The notes beneath the pieces are model-generated. The model saw only the letters and a program-made list of their open reading frames with translations, was not told the origin of the DNA and searched no databases. From contig JADFUC010000961.1 in NCBI GenBank assembly GCA_019722365.1, positions 464,712 through 528,711 of the forward strand: DNA of 64,000 nucleotides. The letters are read 5' to 3'. The stretch comes from Lithospermum erythrorhizon (Eukaryota > Streptophyta > Magnoliopsida > Boraginales > Boraginaceae). Shown here piece by piece: positions 1 through 13,470 of the stretch. The translations under genes were made by a program, and so were the position numbers. Numbering within the stretch: position 1 is the first letter of the stretch; every line of letters begins with the position of its first letter.

Positions 1-599
1 ATTATCTTGAAGAAAAATAATTGAATCTATTATGTGATATAAAATCTCATATATAAAATTTATTAACAATATAGGTGAGTAATTCTTGAATGCGATATCA
101 AAGTTATTTATCGGAAATCCTAGTGAAAGAAATAATTGTGAATTTGAATTTTAAGATTTAATTACTAAAATGGTAAAATAGGAAAAAGCAAAATTTAGTT
201 ACTTTGATAACACATTATATAGGATAGATTACTTTTAATTTATAATATTTGAAAAATATCTCTAGATTAAAAGATTTTAAAATTTATATCTTAAAAATTA
301 AATATTTTAAGATAATTAATATAATATTAATTTGAAATATTTTAATATATTAACTTTGAGTAAATTAATATATTTTATTATAAGTTTATTGTCATCATAT
401 TTATTATGATATATTCAATAATTTTTTCCTTATACATCAAATATATCAATCATATATATTTAATTCCATAAATCTTATTAAGTATTAATTCCATAAAAAT
501 TCCATAAAAATTATTAAATTAAGTCCCGAAATACAAATACGTTAACAAACCCGTATGTGCCAAAGCAGCGGCTAACCCCGGCCTTCTTGCCAATTCTTT
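1..599. other. AT-rich flank, no gene seen
   Basis: Very AT-rich sequence with no supported reading frame, RNA gene or recognisable transposon end. It lies outside the first LTR copy, so it is either host intergenic DNA or an older unrecognised repeat. Confidence 0.5.
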
Positions 600-1190
600 C
601 GAAAAAATGCAATTTCGAAGCTCGGAGTCTATCTTAAATCAAGTGTCGAGATCAGTACTTAAGTCAGTACAATGACAAGTAACCCTATCCCATTTACATA
701 GTCCCATACAATGATTGAAAGTATACGCAGGCGTAAATCGAAAGTCCGCGGTGAGCTACTCCAAAGCAAGTACCACACTAAAAGCGTTTGTAATGCAGAA
801 TCCATTAATCCCCAAAGTAGGCAGGAGATCGAGTAAGACCGAATCAAGTCCATCTGACCAACACGGGAATATGCGGCTAAAGAACACGGCTCGGACCATA
901 TCAAAGTGCGGAACCGATGCTGTCAGGGCAGGGACATATATCCGTCTCGTAGAGCTCACATCAAGTCAGCTCATAGAGCTCCTATCTAAATCGAATCAAG
1001 TCAAGCACAAGCAAATCAAACTGAGTTCAAGCCAGAATTAAGCTCAAATCAAGTCGATCTCGTACAGCTCTACTCAGAGACCCAAATCAGTCAAGTCGAA
1101 ACAAGCGGACATCTCACAAAGCGTCGGCAAAGGCTTAGTGACTTATCGTTTGAACTAATCGATCCTCTTCGATTTGATAAAACACATACA
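600..1190 (+). repeat. Left LTR copy of the gypsy element
   Basis: Aligns by eye with 12935-13470 over several hundred bases, ending at a shared GATAAAxCACATACA. Sequence after this point (about 1190-2190) is absent from the right copy. Similarity seems to resume at about 2193 (GAAATT..., then TTTATTTT(G/A)TACCC and CATTACGATT/CATTACAATC). The left LTR may therefore continue to about 2290 around a 1-kb insertion. Confidence 0.65.
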
Positions 1191-2192
1191 ACGAGGAATG
1201 TTAAATTAAATACTATGGATATATGAGTATAAATACAAATCCATAATTCGAGGGATCTTAAAAGTCTTTTACTACGTTATTAAATAAAAACATATATTTA
1301 TAATATATGAGTCATTAAAATTGCCTAGCTGCACGAGGAATGAATTCCACTAAAGTTCCACAGCTTCAAATTCACAACGTGAATTTGATTTCCACCGATT
1401 CCTTGTTAATATCCCAATCGTATGATATCTGGTTAGTCCTTGCGGAGAGGTTGAATCATGAAGCTGGTTTATGCAAATAAAAAAGTTGAAAAAAAAAACC
1501 CAAAAACCCCAAGAAATTCTTGGAGAATTTACATTACAAGGAAGAGGCGGCTACTTAGGGTTTTTGATGAAAAGATTTACAAAACTATTATGAAAAAACC
1601 TAAAGTTTGCTTATATAGAAATTTAGTTAAGCAATAGATGGCCGGCAAGATTAAGTATTAGCTTGACTGGATTAACTCTATTAGTTCGTTAAGACACTAA
1701 TGAGTTGCTAATGAAGTTCAACTATTTAATTAGAAAAAGCAATTAAATAGTAATGAGTGCAATATCAATAATCTTTCAAGTTATTGATAAATACTAAAAT
1801 CCTGAAATAAATTAAATAACTATTTAATTGATTCTATTTATTCAATATATATTCTAAATAAAATGTAGAACCCTTGTAATTGAAATACATTTCTCAATTA
1901 TGCGATTCTTTAATTTCATACATGAAATATAACTCTAACGTCTGCTTGTATGTGTGTGACTTCTTCCACAAGGCTGAATAAATAATAAGTTGTATATTGT
2001 AACAATTGACCAAATTCTTTATTAATATAACGATTAATAGTAAGATCTAACAATCGCTCATAGCATAAATTATCATGAGAAGCCACTAGTAGCCCTTGCA
2101 ATTACTAAGTTGAACACTAAGTTAGATAATCACATTCAACCCAAGCTGGTAAATGAATTGATACACGATTGTAAATGGGCATAATAAATGAA
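1190..2192. repeat. About 1-kb sequence interrupting the left LTR
   Basis: This AT-rich block is present in the left LTR copy but missing at the matching place in the right copy (junction near 13470). The octamer GAGGAATG occurs at its start and again about 140 bases inside. No coding sequence is recognised. It may be a nested small LTR or MITE in the left copy, or a deletion in the right copy. Confidence 0.4.
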
Positions 2193-2499
2193 TGAAATTC
2201 TCGTTGATTTCCAACGTGTTTCCCTACAGGTGAGTTTTTATTTTGTACCCCATCATAAATAATAAAAATTATTCTTTGCATTACGATTGTGTGTAACCTG
2301 CCGTCACTTAAAACAACCGAGATGTTACGAGAGGGACCTCTCAGAAGCTCTCTCCCACAAGGCGTCTGAGGAGAATCGCGTCAAAATTCTATCAAATACG
2401 GACTAGTTGAAGATGTCTCTCAAAGACCCTCTTGATCTCTCTTGCTACAACGATATTCTTGGGAGCTCTGAGGCGATCAAGTTATGACAAAGAGAAATG

Positions 2500-3960
2500 C
2501 TTGACGTGGTGGTGAGGAACATACAACCAATAGATGAGAGCTTTGAGCGAGCGAACAGGAAAACTCGAAGCAATTTGTGGTTTCTATGCCGGTACACCTA
2601 GTAGGGATACGCAATCGGATGCAGCTCATTCACCGACTCTGGAACCTTACGAACAATGATGGCGGTATTACCTCCTTGAAGAACAAATGGCTACCTAGCA
2701 GGAATAGTGGCATCTTTCAGATTCAACACCAAGATGACTTTATCGCTCAGATGTCAGAAAGATGGCTGATAAAGAACATAGAGCAAGAACAGTTAAAGCA
2801 GCTCTAAAGAAAAAGGAGGCGCCTATGGCCTCTAAAATAGGGGATGGGATCTCGCTATCACTGCACATGCCTGTGAATTAAATCGCGAGACCCGGCGAGG
2901 AACACGGTAAAAACTCCTATCATTCCGGTGGAAGCGAGGATGATTCAGCTGCAATTTGAAGGAGTATATCTTAGAGGCAATAAGGTCATGAAGATAAAGT
3001 CACCTTCATATACCTACATAAAGCCATACCCCCATTATAGACGGTTGAAAATGCCTAAGGGCTATAAATACCAAGTTAATAACTGATGGGCAACATAAAC
3101 AACATGTAGCCCACTTTGTTGAGACGTGCAACAATCTTTGGGGCTGAATAGGATAAAATGATCAAGCAGGTTAAGTTACATCCACTTGAGGAACTAACAT
3201 TCAGCTATTATCTTGATTTGGAGCACACTTTCAGCTAGATAGATGGGCTCAAGCTGGAAGGTGAATTTCGCAACTTGACTAACTTTGGTACAAAAGGGCC
3301 AGTTGGCATGATGGAGCTAACTACTACCAAGCAAAGAAAAAGAAAGAGCCGATTCACGGACTTCATCCAATGGAGTGGAAGGAGTTTGAACAAGTGCAAA
3401 GATAGACTACCGAGTCATCAGGTATCAGCATGCGTCAAGAATATTGGGACACGCGATGCGTCATACAGGAATACTTCCCAAGACATTGACATTTGGAAAC
3501 AAGGACACATGACATGAACTTCGGTATTATTGCCAATAAGGGCACGTGCCCCGCACATCATTACTCGAAGGCCCGGTCTGCGATCCCGAGGTCGAAAAAT
3601 TCCAAAAACTGACAAAAGCTTCGTTGTGACTTACAAAACAACAGTTCACCTTCAGAACTAAGAGGGTCGAGGGTGGGCTCGACCTTGGAAGGAAGGAGCG
3701 CCTCACGCTACAGGAGATCTGGGTCAAGGATATCCGCTTCCTCTGTTCCGACATCCACAATATTGTGATGAAGGCAGCTCATAGAATTCCAAATGCGAAT
3801 GACTTGTGCAAGTATCATAGGATATTGAATATTGAAAAATACTTCATATTCAAAGCCAGTGATGGATCTCGCAAGAAGGGACAATTACCTAAGAAAGAGA
3901 CAAAGTCTCTTCCCGACCACATAACTCTCACACCATCCAAGCCCAGCTGAGATCAAAGTA
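2500..3960 (+). pseudogene. gypsy gag polyprotein remnant
   Basis: Encodes the capsid/nucleocapsid precursor that packages retrotransposon RNA. Readable landmarks in different frames match a plant Ty3/gypsy gag. MPKGY starts at 3051, followed by a 'QHVAHF-ETCNN'-type stretch near 3100. A 'GMMELTTTKQ' block follows near 3306, a 'CKDRLPS' block near 3391, and 'LCKYHRI' near 3810. Stops and frame changes separate all of these. The longest open piece is about 80 codons, so no full protein can be made from this copy as written. Confidence 0.65.
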
Positions 3961-4184
3961 CCCGAAGACTTTTAGGAGCTTAAACATCTAGGGAAAGCAT
4001 GGGCTGACTACTCAGGGCGATGAGAACGCGAACCGTACCACGTATGTGTTGGAAGTCGATAGAGAGACTTAACTTCTCTGAAGCACTAAGGGTAGCGCCC
4101 TCTTCATGAGTCTCAGAGTTGCCACAAGAAGATGGTACTCATAATAAACATTTCACATATTGTCAGACTACGTAAGCAGTCGGG

Positions 4185-4560
4185 ATAAATCTTTGGTAGA
4201 TGGAGGATCATTTGTAAACATCCTTCCCTTGAGACACTAAAGTTGTTGGGCATCTAGGTAGAAGACTTACAACGATCTGCATTATAATTCAAGTTTTTAA
4301 CCAACGCGGGAGGCGGCAGCTCTCGGAAAATTAGATACATGACTTTGGTGATAGAGGCCCCGGAAACCACATCTGGTTCATGTCATAGATGCCAAGGTCA
4401 ATATAATATCCTATTAAGGAAGACCTTGGGTCCTGTGATGTGTTATTCCCACCGACATTCCGCCCAGTCCTTGAAGTATTATTACACAAGGATAGGATGG
4501 AGATCAAAGGCGGATGAGAATCCGTTCGCGATTGAAGGAGGCCAACTTAGCCGATGCAAA
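4185..4560 (+). pseudogene. Retropepsin (aspartic protease) remnant of the gypsy element
   Basis: The reading LVDGGSFVNILPL near 4190-4235 contains the DGGS variant of the retropepsin active-site triad motif D(S/T)G, typical of plant gypsy elements. It is followed, after frame changes, by a 'LVIEAPETTS' stretch (from 4342) and 'YNILL...LGPV' (near 4402). The latter corresponds to the conserved 'YNILLGRPW' region of the family. Order and spacing fit a gag-pro polyprotein. No RT (YxDD) could be found downstream in any frame by eye. Confidence 0.6.
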
Positions 4561-6157
4561 TATTATAAGAAGAGAGTGAACCCAGTAGCGAAGAGGTTGA
4601 GGCACTCAGGATGCCTTCCTGCACTCAAACAACCATCTCGATGTTGCAAGAAGCGAGAGGAAGAGCAGCTGGCTTTCCAAGGCTTGACACACCCGACTTC
4701 ATTCATGAGGTGGCGTCATGCCAATTCAGCGCCTAAAGAAGGACCCAAAGATGAACATGGAACCATGGGTCCCGAAAGCTTATGACCTCCCTCTTTGAAG
4801 GCGGGGATATGATCCCATCGAAGACAAGAATCATGGGACAACTACAGCGAAATTCATGACGGTAAGCATATGGTTTGAACAACACCCGAGAAGATGAGTA
4901 AAAGCGAAAGGATGTGCAATCGAGAACTCAACCTCGAGGGAGTTGGGATATACACTAAAACCACCCGGCTTACGTATCTGATCAAGAGGAGTGACAAACC
5001 ACTACATAGCAAAGTTGATGAAAGGGCTCGCTACAAATCAAATACGTGGCTTATTTCGATATTCCTCGGGTTGGGGCCAAACTCAACCCCGAAAGAAAAT
5101 TAAAAGGAAGTCGGTCTTCCTAAGGTTGAGGCAAATGTGATTCAAAAGAAATAAATGTGACATATTTGATTAGGAAAACCAACCTCGAGAACTTCGTGGA
5201 GGAATCGCTTGAAAGAAGAAAGATTTTCGTGCTTGAACATAGAGGAACGGATAGTAGCGTCAAGCGAGGGGTACCTTCTTAGTCGGAAGATCGTCCTTGG
5301 GAAGCAATGAAGGAAAAGATTCATGTGACCTCCCGTACATATTAGTAAGAAAAGGCGTAAAAATGATGAGGGTGGGCCAGCGAATTCAAAGGCAGCATTA
5401 CCCCAGGCATGATACTCCTTAGAAGAAGTAGGAACTCGAGACCTTGATATGTTCATGAGTTGACCATATAAGAATACTCGTACTGCAACGAGGGCATCTC
5501 AGTAGGTTCCTCGAAAAAATCGGGGCGACCCGATATATAAATACATCCTGGCTTGACATTAGGCAATCGCCTCGTAGAAGAGCGCCCTAAGTATGAAGAT
5601 CAAAAACACCTCGAGTCGAGACCTCGAAACAAGAGGAAGGCATACCGAGATAGGGCTACCTTCCCCAGCCCAACAAGCAAACTGAGGTCTCATCATGGAA
5701 GCTAATGAAGGCCAAATTAATGTCACCTTCCCACGTGTATATCCCAGCAGAAGGGCCCAGTAGAGGCGTTTGGCGAACCCGAGGGACACAAGTCTGCATG
5801 CCTTGATTATTCTCTAGAAGAATTAGATGAACTAGGGATCCAACGTTATACCTATAAATACACCCAATGGGATTATGATATCTAGGACAAACCAAATAGT
5901 ATCCTAGATGAGTTCTTCAAGTGGCATGGGAATGACCCCGTACATAAATACATCCACAAGCAGACATTATGGAATGAATGCCGGCAGAAAGACAATGCCT
6001 AAGTATCTGAAGCCATGATACCACATATTCATGAAAGTCGTCGAGGGTTGAGGCTTCCAAGAAAAACAGAAACTATCAGAAACAAAGGATAGGGCTATAC
6101 GGCGATCGAAACAGAGGTTCAAATACTTCTAAAGCACACTCAAAGAATGCTCCACGA

Positions 6158-6380
6158 GCATGAGGATAAGCTGTCACACCACCTGCTTGAGCATGAGGAT
6201 AAAGCGCAGCTCTGCTCCTTGTCCTGAGCAAACTAACCCCGCAGGCATGAGGATAAACTTCCACACCCTCTAAGCATAGGGATAAACCCATTTCCTCATG
6301 AGCATGAGGGTAAAGCGCCACGACCTCGGCATGAGGGATAAGCGCTGACCCTCCTTGATAAGAGGATAAATTATCAGACC
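6158..6380 (+). repeat. Minisatellite, GCATGAGGATAAA units
   Basis: Seven imperfect direct units begin at about 6158, 6191, 6245, 6274, 6302, 6329 and 6357 (spacing mostly 27-33, one 54). Each starts with a form of GCATGAGGATAAA and most end in a CCCTC-like stretch. The array is inside the gypsy element. Tandem repeats in the non-coding part of plant LTR elements, especially the Tat/Ogre group, are known seeds of satellite DNA. Confidence 0.75.
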
Positions 6381-9300
6381 CCCTTGAACTACGTTTGGCT
6401 TGATCATCAAGGAGTGATATGTGAGGTAAGTAGCAGCTTGATACATATCAAGTACAACAATAACTTAAAACAATATTCATGTTGTCCTACAAGGGTCGGA
6501 TTAAATAGAAAGCATGCAACCAAAGAATGGAAAGTAGCATTAAAAGCAACAATCGAGGAAAGGAAATGCATTAGAAGTGGAATAAGCAAAATATGACAAA
6601 AGATCTAGTACATCAAATATAGAAAAAGTCAAGAAATGGTCTAAAGGTCGACGCTACTACAATAGTCCCACGAGGCCTAGTCACAACGGCTTCTAATTAC
6701 TGAGACAAAGGATCCCAATGTTTGTAGCATCCGCTCGAACGCCTGCTCAGTATGAATGCATTAGGACGTGCACCAACGCTTCAAGATCAAGCTGAGTAAC
6801 AACGGACCTCTATTCCTGAGCTCGAACCCGTAAATCTTTGGCACGTGCCTCTAGCGTGGCAGACTTCTGATCCATCTCTTCTACCTCCTGAACTTTACAC
6901 TGACGTTTCAAGGCTAGATCTTCAGAGGACATCATCGGAAGGGCTAATTAACATGAAATGCGAAAATACCACTCCCGGAGAAAGCGAATGCCGTGTTGGG
7001 CAGCTTCCCTCACCATCGAGAAAGAAGTCTTTGTAACTTGCAATGAAGATCGAGGGAAGACCTCCGGCCAAGTATGCGATAACACAGGAAAGTGCTCGTA
7101 GCGTCTACCTCTTCGCTTGGCGCGCGTCAGTGGTTGCCCTCGAGAGCTAGCACATATCGGAGACCGAGAGATAGAAGCTCCAGCAAGAAAATATTATCCC
7201 CTCTCTTGAGCCAAAGAAGAATAAGCGGGAGTAGGGAAGATATTCAGCTTCGTATGGCGCTCGGGAAATTCCCAGTGTCAGCAAGCTACATGACTCCATT
7301 TCGCCTGCTTGAGCCAGAATAGACTTCCACCGCGCGAGAATTCAAAGGAAAAGGAGTGAACCAACTAAAAGGAATAAAAGAGAAGCAAACCACGGAAAGG
7401 ACAAAGCTGGAAAATACTTGTTCTCGGCAGCGTTGTTAGAATCACAGGTGTAAAGGAATCAAAATTTTCTCGGGAATAGGATGAGCCAAAGGGACCACTC
7501 CGGAACCACGAGATGAAGAAGTCTCCTTCCGAGCACATCTAGCATGTTTTGGGTCCCTATCCTCTGCAGAATTGTCCAGAGAACGCTTCCTCTTGGTAGA
7601 ACCCGATGACTCGAAAACCAAAGGAGAAGGATGCATGCCCGTAGAAAGACTCTTCCCTTTACCATGCTTCTTAGGCGGACAAAGAGGAACATCAGATGAA
7701 AAGAACTGTTGAGCCACGATTTATAACCAACGGGCTGGCTATTCAAAGTGGCGTCACACAGGAATATTTGTTGCACTTGCTACAGATAAGGCGCTTCTTT
7801 GTTGCACGAATTTGTGGCCCATGAACAAATGCATTTATCTACCGAATGCTTCTTGGTAAGACCGATGCGGCGGTATATAGCTAAGCTACTTGGAAGCGTG
7901 GGGTTGTAAAGGCTCTGGCCCTTGAATTATGAACTGACTACATGCGTCACTACGGCCGTTCAGCGGTAACATGAACCAACTCTATGGCACGATCATGAGC
8001 GCATGTAAGCTCACTTTGTCGTAAAAAGAAATGGAATCCTACCGATCGGTGAGTAGCCTTCCAAATCACCGAGCATGAAAGAAATGCGTGCGAGCATCAC
8101 TTGAGGAATAAAAGCACCTCTGCGCTTTCATGATACTCGCCGTGAAGGATCGTCCGGTTTATTAGTGGCCGTGTTCAAAGCATGAAATAAGCCCCCATCC
8201 AACCAAAGAGATAATGAGCAGGAAAGCATGCTTGGAAAGCTAAAGGATCATCAAAAAGTGATATTTGGGATAAACTTCCTAGATACAGGACGGAAGGAGG
8301 CTGGTGGAGCCTTGCGACCCTGGCCCATAATGCTAGCCATCTTAAATACACATGCACCAATAAAGCCCAAGGGCTCAGCAGAAGTACAAACACACATAAC
8401 CAGCAAGATAGGAAGGCCGCACAATAAACCTCTTCTTCCAAATCAGCGTCGATTTCCAAAACGTCAAATGGATATCTGTCACGGGAATCCCAAGGACGGC
8501 GACAAAGAACGGTTGGTCCACGAGGACAAACAGATCCAGGGGCTGTCTTAGTAGAGCTGCAGTGACTCGCCGTGACCTATAGGTGCCGAACAGACAAATT
8601 TCAAAGCCAATCCCGTGCGAGGCAGTTTCTTTCTATCCGGGAGGCTGAGAAGCGAGCGGTGATAACCCAAAGCGGCCCGATGAGGATCGAGGAATTACGG
8701 TATCCTTATCCAGGGCGAACTGAAACACTCAGCGAGAGGGGCGAGCTTCCATCAAACAAGCTGACGATCCCAGAAAGATCCCAAGGAAAAACCGATAAGT
8801 CCGGTAGGAGATATAGATAATTCACCTTGGGGAATGATGAGAGTGTTGGTAGATGGGCACCAATTCTCACAAAAGGCCTTCAGAAAAGCATCTGAGTCAT
8901 AAACACAAAGGGAAGCTTTCACTGCATTAGATAGCAATGAGAGCATCAAGGATAGCCACGGCGGCTAAACGCGTCTCGCCCGTTCCGGTAACTAGGAATA
9001 CCTCCAAAGTGGCCAAATATTCAAGAGGCCTAGATTTGATACGTCCTAGTAGATATCATACTACCTAGAAACAAGCCAATAGGAGGGTCGAGAGAAATCT
9101 GCATCTGGTAACTCACAGACCAAATGAAGCCTTCTCACGAACAGAAGACCAATTGCGAACTCTGCAACTACGATGTAAATCGAGCCCCATGCAGCAGCAT
9201 GACCTTTATATAATGAAGTGTAAGCTACCAGAGTCGTGACTTTATCTTCCTCCGGACCCACCATACGCAAAGTGGAGAAATCAGTACCCGGAATAGTCTC

Positions 9301-12300
9301 GAGAGAGAGAGGGTAACCATAAGCGGAAAGGCGAAAGAAATAAAAAGCGACAAACCAAAAAAAGGTGATGGCTGAAGGCAAGGCACAAGCACAAGCAAAT
9401 CAAGATAAATCAAGCCATGAGGAGTGCAATATGATACACCCTACACTTGAAAGAAAGATAAGCACAGAACTCCAAGGACTCACAGCGGTCAAAGGGCGCT
9501 ATCCCACTTTCTCATGAGGGAGTATCGACATCACGCAGGTAAGAGTAGCAGTGGGAGAAGAATGATCGTCTCAAACTCTTGAATTACTCACACTATTAAA
9601 CCAAATCAAGAAAATTTGAGAGTCAAAACAAACACCCAAGAAAGAAGGTTGGAAAGCAAGTAGGAGCGTTCTCTTTGCTGCGTCCACAAACAAAGGAGTT
9701 AGGCGAGACAAGGACTGAAAAACCAAAATAAAATCAATTCCAAGAAGCGAAATGGTCAAAAGCAGGGGAGAGAAACGTTACCGTACTCACTCAATACCAC
9801 TAAAACCCATGGTTGCTCAGACCAAAGGTATTGGGGTATAGGGATATATATACTACCTACCTACAAGAGCTATGACCAAAAGCAAGCAGAGCATATCGAC
9901 AAAGGGCGTTAAGCACATGCCCGATATCCCAGTCACGAAGCTTCGACCCACAAAAAAAAAAAATAAATAAAGCAAGTGATAGCGAGGAAGAGGAAGGAAA
10001 TGCATAAAATAAGTTCTAAAGTCCATTCTACATGCAAGTTTCAACTTTCATGAATGCAAAGGGTACACAAGTGCAGAAGCCAAATAAAAAAGAAGTCAAA
10101 AAGCAAACAATGGGCAGAAATCTGCATGCAGACGTTCCTGAGAATACAGCAGGAGTCTAAACTATCCACAAAATTCTAGAAAAAATGATCACAAACTAGA
10201 CTCAGAGACAATTATGGAAGTCGAATCGCGCCCCAAATCGGAGTCTGAGCTAAGAGAAACAATTCCTCTGTGAGGATTTAGCAATTAATCCAGTTTCGAC
10301 CCCCCCAAAGTCCAGGCTTCAGGGCTCATATCTCGACTTCGAGAAGAAGCGGGAAGACTTCTACCTATCAAAACGACAAATCTCGTAACAAAATTTAGCG
10401 AGACATGTAAAGAAATCTCCAAAGCAGATAGCGATACAAAAAGTTATGGGTGTTACGGTGAAAACGGTCTGCAGTTTTTGAACCGAAATCTTAATTTTTG
10501 CGAAATTGTTTCTATAGTTTAGAATACAAAGCCAAATATCAAGATTTTTGTATCATCAAAATTAGTACATGGAATCAATTGGTGATCCTGGCCCTGACAA
10601 AAAGCCAAGTTGAGTCAAACATTCACATGATGCGTCACAAAATATACAAAGTTTTATTTTATGATGAATTAATTAAAGTGTGAAGATCATCAAGAAGCGT
10701 GAACTGATATCGTGAATCTGCACAATCAAACAAATTATTGAGAAAAGTATAAAGTTACTAACTTTATTGATGAAACAAGATTCTTCAAAAAGTAATAAAC
10801 TTTGATGGAAATCCTCAACACCCCAATCGCGCAACATGAAGAGATGTTAGTATGATTACATAATATAAAAACATTAAAATGTATCAAGTTATACGAAAGA
10901 AGAAAATCAAAAAAAATCCTGCAAACTCACACAGGAACGCGGCCGGGCAGGGAAGAAAAGATGAAATTTTATTTTGTCTGTCACAAATGCTTAAATAGAC
11001 AAAGCCTAATCAACCTTAAGACTTAAAAATAATTTAGATTTCTTCTATGACAAATAAAAGCTTCGTGTTGAAGTTAGAGATAACATTCAGAGTTTGAAAA
11101 TTATCAAAGAAAATAAATGGGTGGCGAAGAATTTTCAAGTGAAAATTTATCCCAAATATTTATCGGTTAACCAAATAAACCCGATGCCGGAGCCGGAGAA
11201 AATTACGGAAAAAATAGAGTTTAACTTTAGCAAGCTCTAAAATTAAAATAATTACAAAATACGTGAGGTCAAAGATTAATTATTTTAAATATTAACATGA
11301 CTTAATTCATGTTAAAATTGCAAATAATTCCATTAAATCATGAAGGTTGGGATAATATAAATGCATTGAGTCTGAAATTACTAAACATGGTATTTATGTT
11401 AGTAGTAAACTCTAGAAAATTAATTCTTATTAAATCCTCTGGTCGAAATTAAAATGAGATCACTTGTATTATATCACTAATTAATGTTAACTTATTAAAT
11501 CCCCAGACAAATAAGTTTTTTATTAAAATCCTCTGCCGATATGAATTAATGGATTTAACATGTACTAAATTATGATAACAAATAAACAATGCAATAAATC
11601 TAAATAGTCAGCCATCTAACAAATGAGTTTAATAAGGGTGCGATCATATAAGTCTGAAAAATCTGTAACACAAATGTCATCCTTAGAAATTACTCAATGA
11701 CATGGATGATTAGACCAGACATGATATTTATTACAGTTGTAGTAAGTCCCAAATATTAATCTGACTGGACACTCGGCCCCGAAATGCTTAACGAGGACGA
11801 AGATGTGTACTAAATTCATGGGAAGCAAGTCCAATATACAAGCGCTCATCCAACCAGGCGGATGTCGTCAAAATAAAGACTCGAAAAGCAATCTGGCGTT
11901 GAAAAAGTCTTGCTGTAGGTCGAACCCAACTGGCTAGCGATATGTGCGAGGTTTGGTAGGGGCAATATGTGGCTCAAAATGAAATTGAAACCACAGGGGT
12001 TTCAAATAAGACTCCAAAAAGTTATAGTTTAAGCTGAGAGCTAAAATTCTGTGATTAGAATCAAGATCGAAGTTATGTGGTTCAAAATCGAGCTCAGGTC
12101 CGGGATCAATGAAATGTGTTGACCCTGAAAAGACCTTGAGCCTTCTTTACAAAAGAGTTGCCTATTTTGATGCTGATTATAATTCTAAAATTCAAATAGG
12201 TCTAGATCTTTGCATCCAAGTCGATGTTAAGTCATTGATCAGCTGAAAATTAAACCCGATAATGATATGACATTTGAAGCCAGAAGACTATAAGCCCCCC

Positions 12301-12934
12301 CATTTGGCGAAGCTGATGATACAAAAAATCCACAACCACGTCATTCATCAAGAAGCCACTTGAGAAAATCTGAGGAGAAAACACCAGATTTCTACATGTT
12401 AAATCTTTCGGGCTTACCTCCGGTGGCAAAATAGGCTCCACGGGAAATCTGAGATTATTGCACAAATGCAATAATTTTTCAACAGAAACAAAAATATGAT
12501 GAATCGACAAAATTTTCTCAAGAGCGCCTTGAATAGTCAAGATTAATCTACGTATCCCGATTATTCAAAACTTGGATGAACATCGATAAATTTCGGTGAT
12601 AATCATCAAATTCAGATAGGAATACAGCGTTCGGTCCATAGCTAGATTCACAGGAGGCTCTGTGCTAAAGCTCTACATGCAGTTGATTGGTATCTCATCA
12701 ACAAAGGTTGGAAAGCTTACGCCTTAAATGCGATCATACCTACCCAATGACAAGGCGCTAAGACAGATTGTGGTAAAAGCTAGAAGTAACACTGCTTCAA
12801 GCTTAAATCAAGTCTAAGTGAGGCCAAATCTCATTAAGTCAGATCTGGGTGTATCACTTAAGTCAGCTCTGACTACGCGCGCTAAGGCGGCGTAGTATAA
12901 GCAAGCGTATTTAGCCGACAACTTGCTGCCATTC
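6381..12934. other. Internal gypsy region without recognisable coding domains
   Basis: About 6.5 kb of element interior. Short open frames exist on both strands. One at 7442-7717 on the minus strand is rich in Lys, Arg and Ser (e.g. STKRKRS), but none matches a domain I know. Some plant gypsy lineages carry an extra antisense ORF here, and I cannot confirm that this is one. From about 10.3 kb the sequence becomes AT-rich and gene-free until the right LTR. Confidence 0.4.
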
Positions 12935-13470
12935 ACTCCATCATTGAAGCTAAGATACATCTCGAATCAGTGTCACGTCAAGGCACTAAGTCCCGCTCAA
13001 CGGCAAGTAACCTGTCGACTACATAGTCCACGCCTGGTGAAGTACCTCTGGTGATAAATCCAAAGTCCCACCGGTAGTATATAAAGCAAGTCTCATGTTT
13101 TATAGCGTTTGCGATGAAGTCCATCAAGTCTAAAGTAGACCCGGAGATCAAGTCAAGACCACGAATCAAGTCCATCTGACCAACACGGGGAATCTGTTGC
13201 TAAGGCTCGGCTCGGACCGTCGAGTCAAACCGGTCTACGTCCCGCCGGGGCCGGGACACGTATCCGGCTTTCGTAGAGCTCCCCATCCAAATCAAATCAA
13301 GCTCCAAGTTCAAGCCAAATCAACAAATAAAGCCGAGCTCATGCAAGCTCGATCAAAGACCCAAATCAAGTTAAGTCAAGCAAGCCAAACATCTCCACAG
13401 GCGTCAAATAGCAGCAAGAACTTTATAGTTTAGACGATCAGATCTCTTCGATTTGATAAAGCACATACAT
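12935..13470 (+). repeat. Right LTR copy of the gypsy element
   Basis: Direct repeat of the sequence at 600-1190, with the same order of landmarks and a common end at GATAAAGCACATACA. Divergence from the left copy is high, with many small indels, so the insertion is old or the repeat is poorly resolved in the assembly. Confidence 0.65.

Larger units (their letters stand above)
600..13470 (+). mobile_element. Decayed Ty3/gypsy LTR retrotransposon (gag-protease, no RT seen)
   Basis: Two direct repeats (about 600-1190 and 12935-13470) share many landmarks in the same order, including TCAAGTCCATCTGACCAACA, GCTCGGCTCGGACC-like, TCGTAGAGCTC and CTCTTCGATTTGATAAA. I read them as the two LTRs. Between them, on the plus strand, are remnants of a plant gypsy gag and a retropepsin, in that order and at the expected distance from the left LTR. 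I could not recognise reverse transcriptase, RNase H or integrase in the remaining 8 kb, so the copy is internally deleted, non-autonomous, or too corrupted to read. Exact ends, primer-binding site and target duplication are not clear. Confidence 0.7.

Noticed and set aside
6076..6321. Repetitive peptide with YPHA units on the minus strand
   Set aside because: It is the reverse reading of the GCATGAGGATAAA minisatellite; no start context or family match.
7442..7776. Antisense accessory ORF (plant mobile domain or gag-like) in the gypsy element
   Set aside because: The basic/serine-rich frame is suggestive, but no domain residues could be identified, so it was not annotated as a gene.
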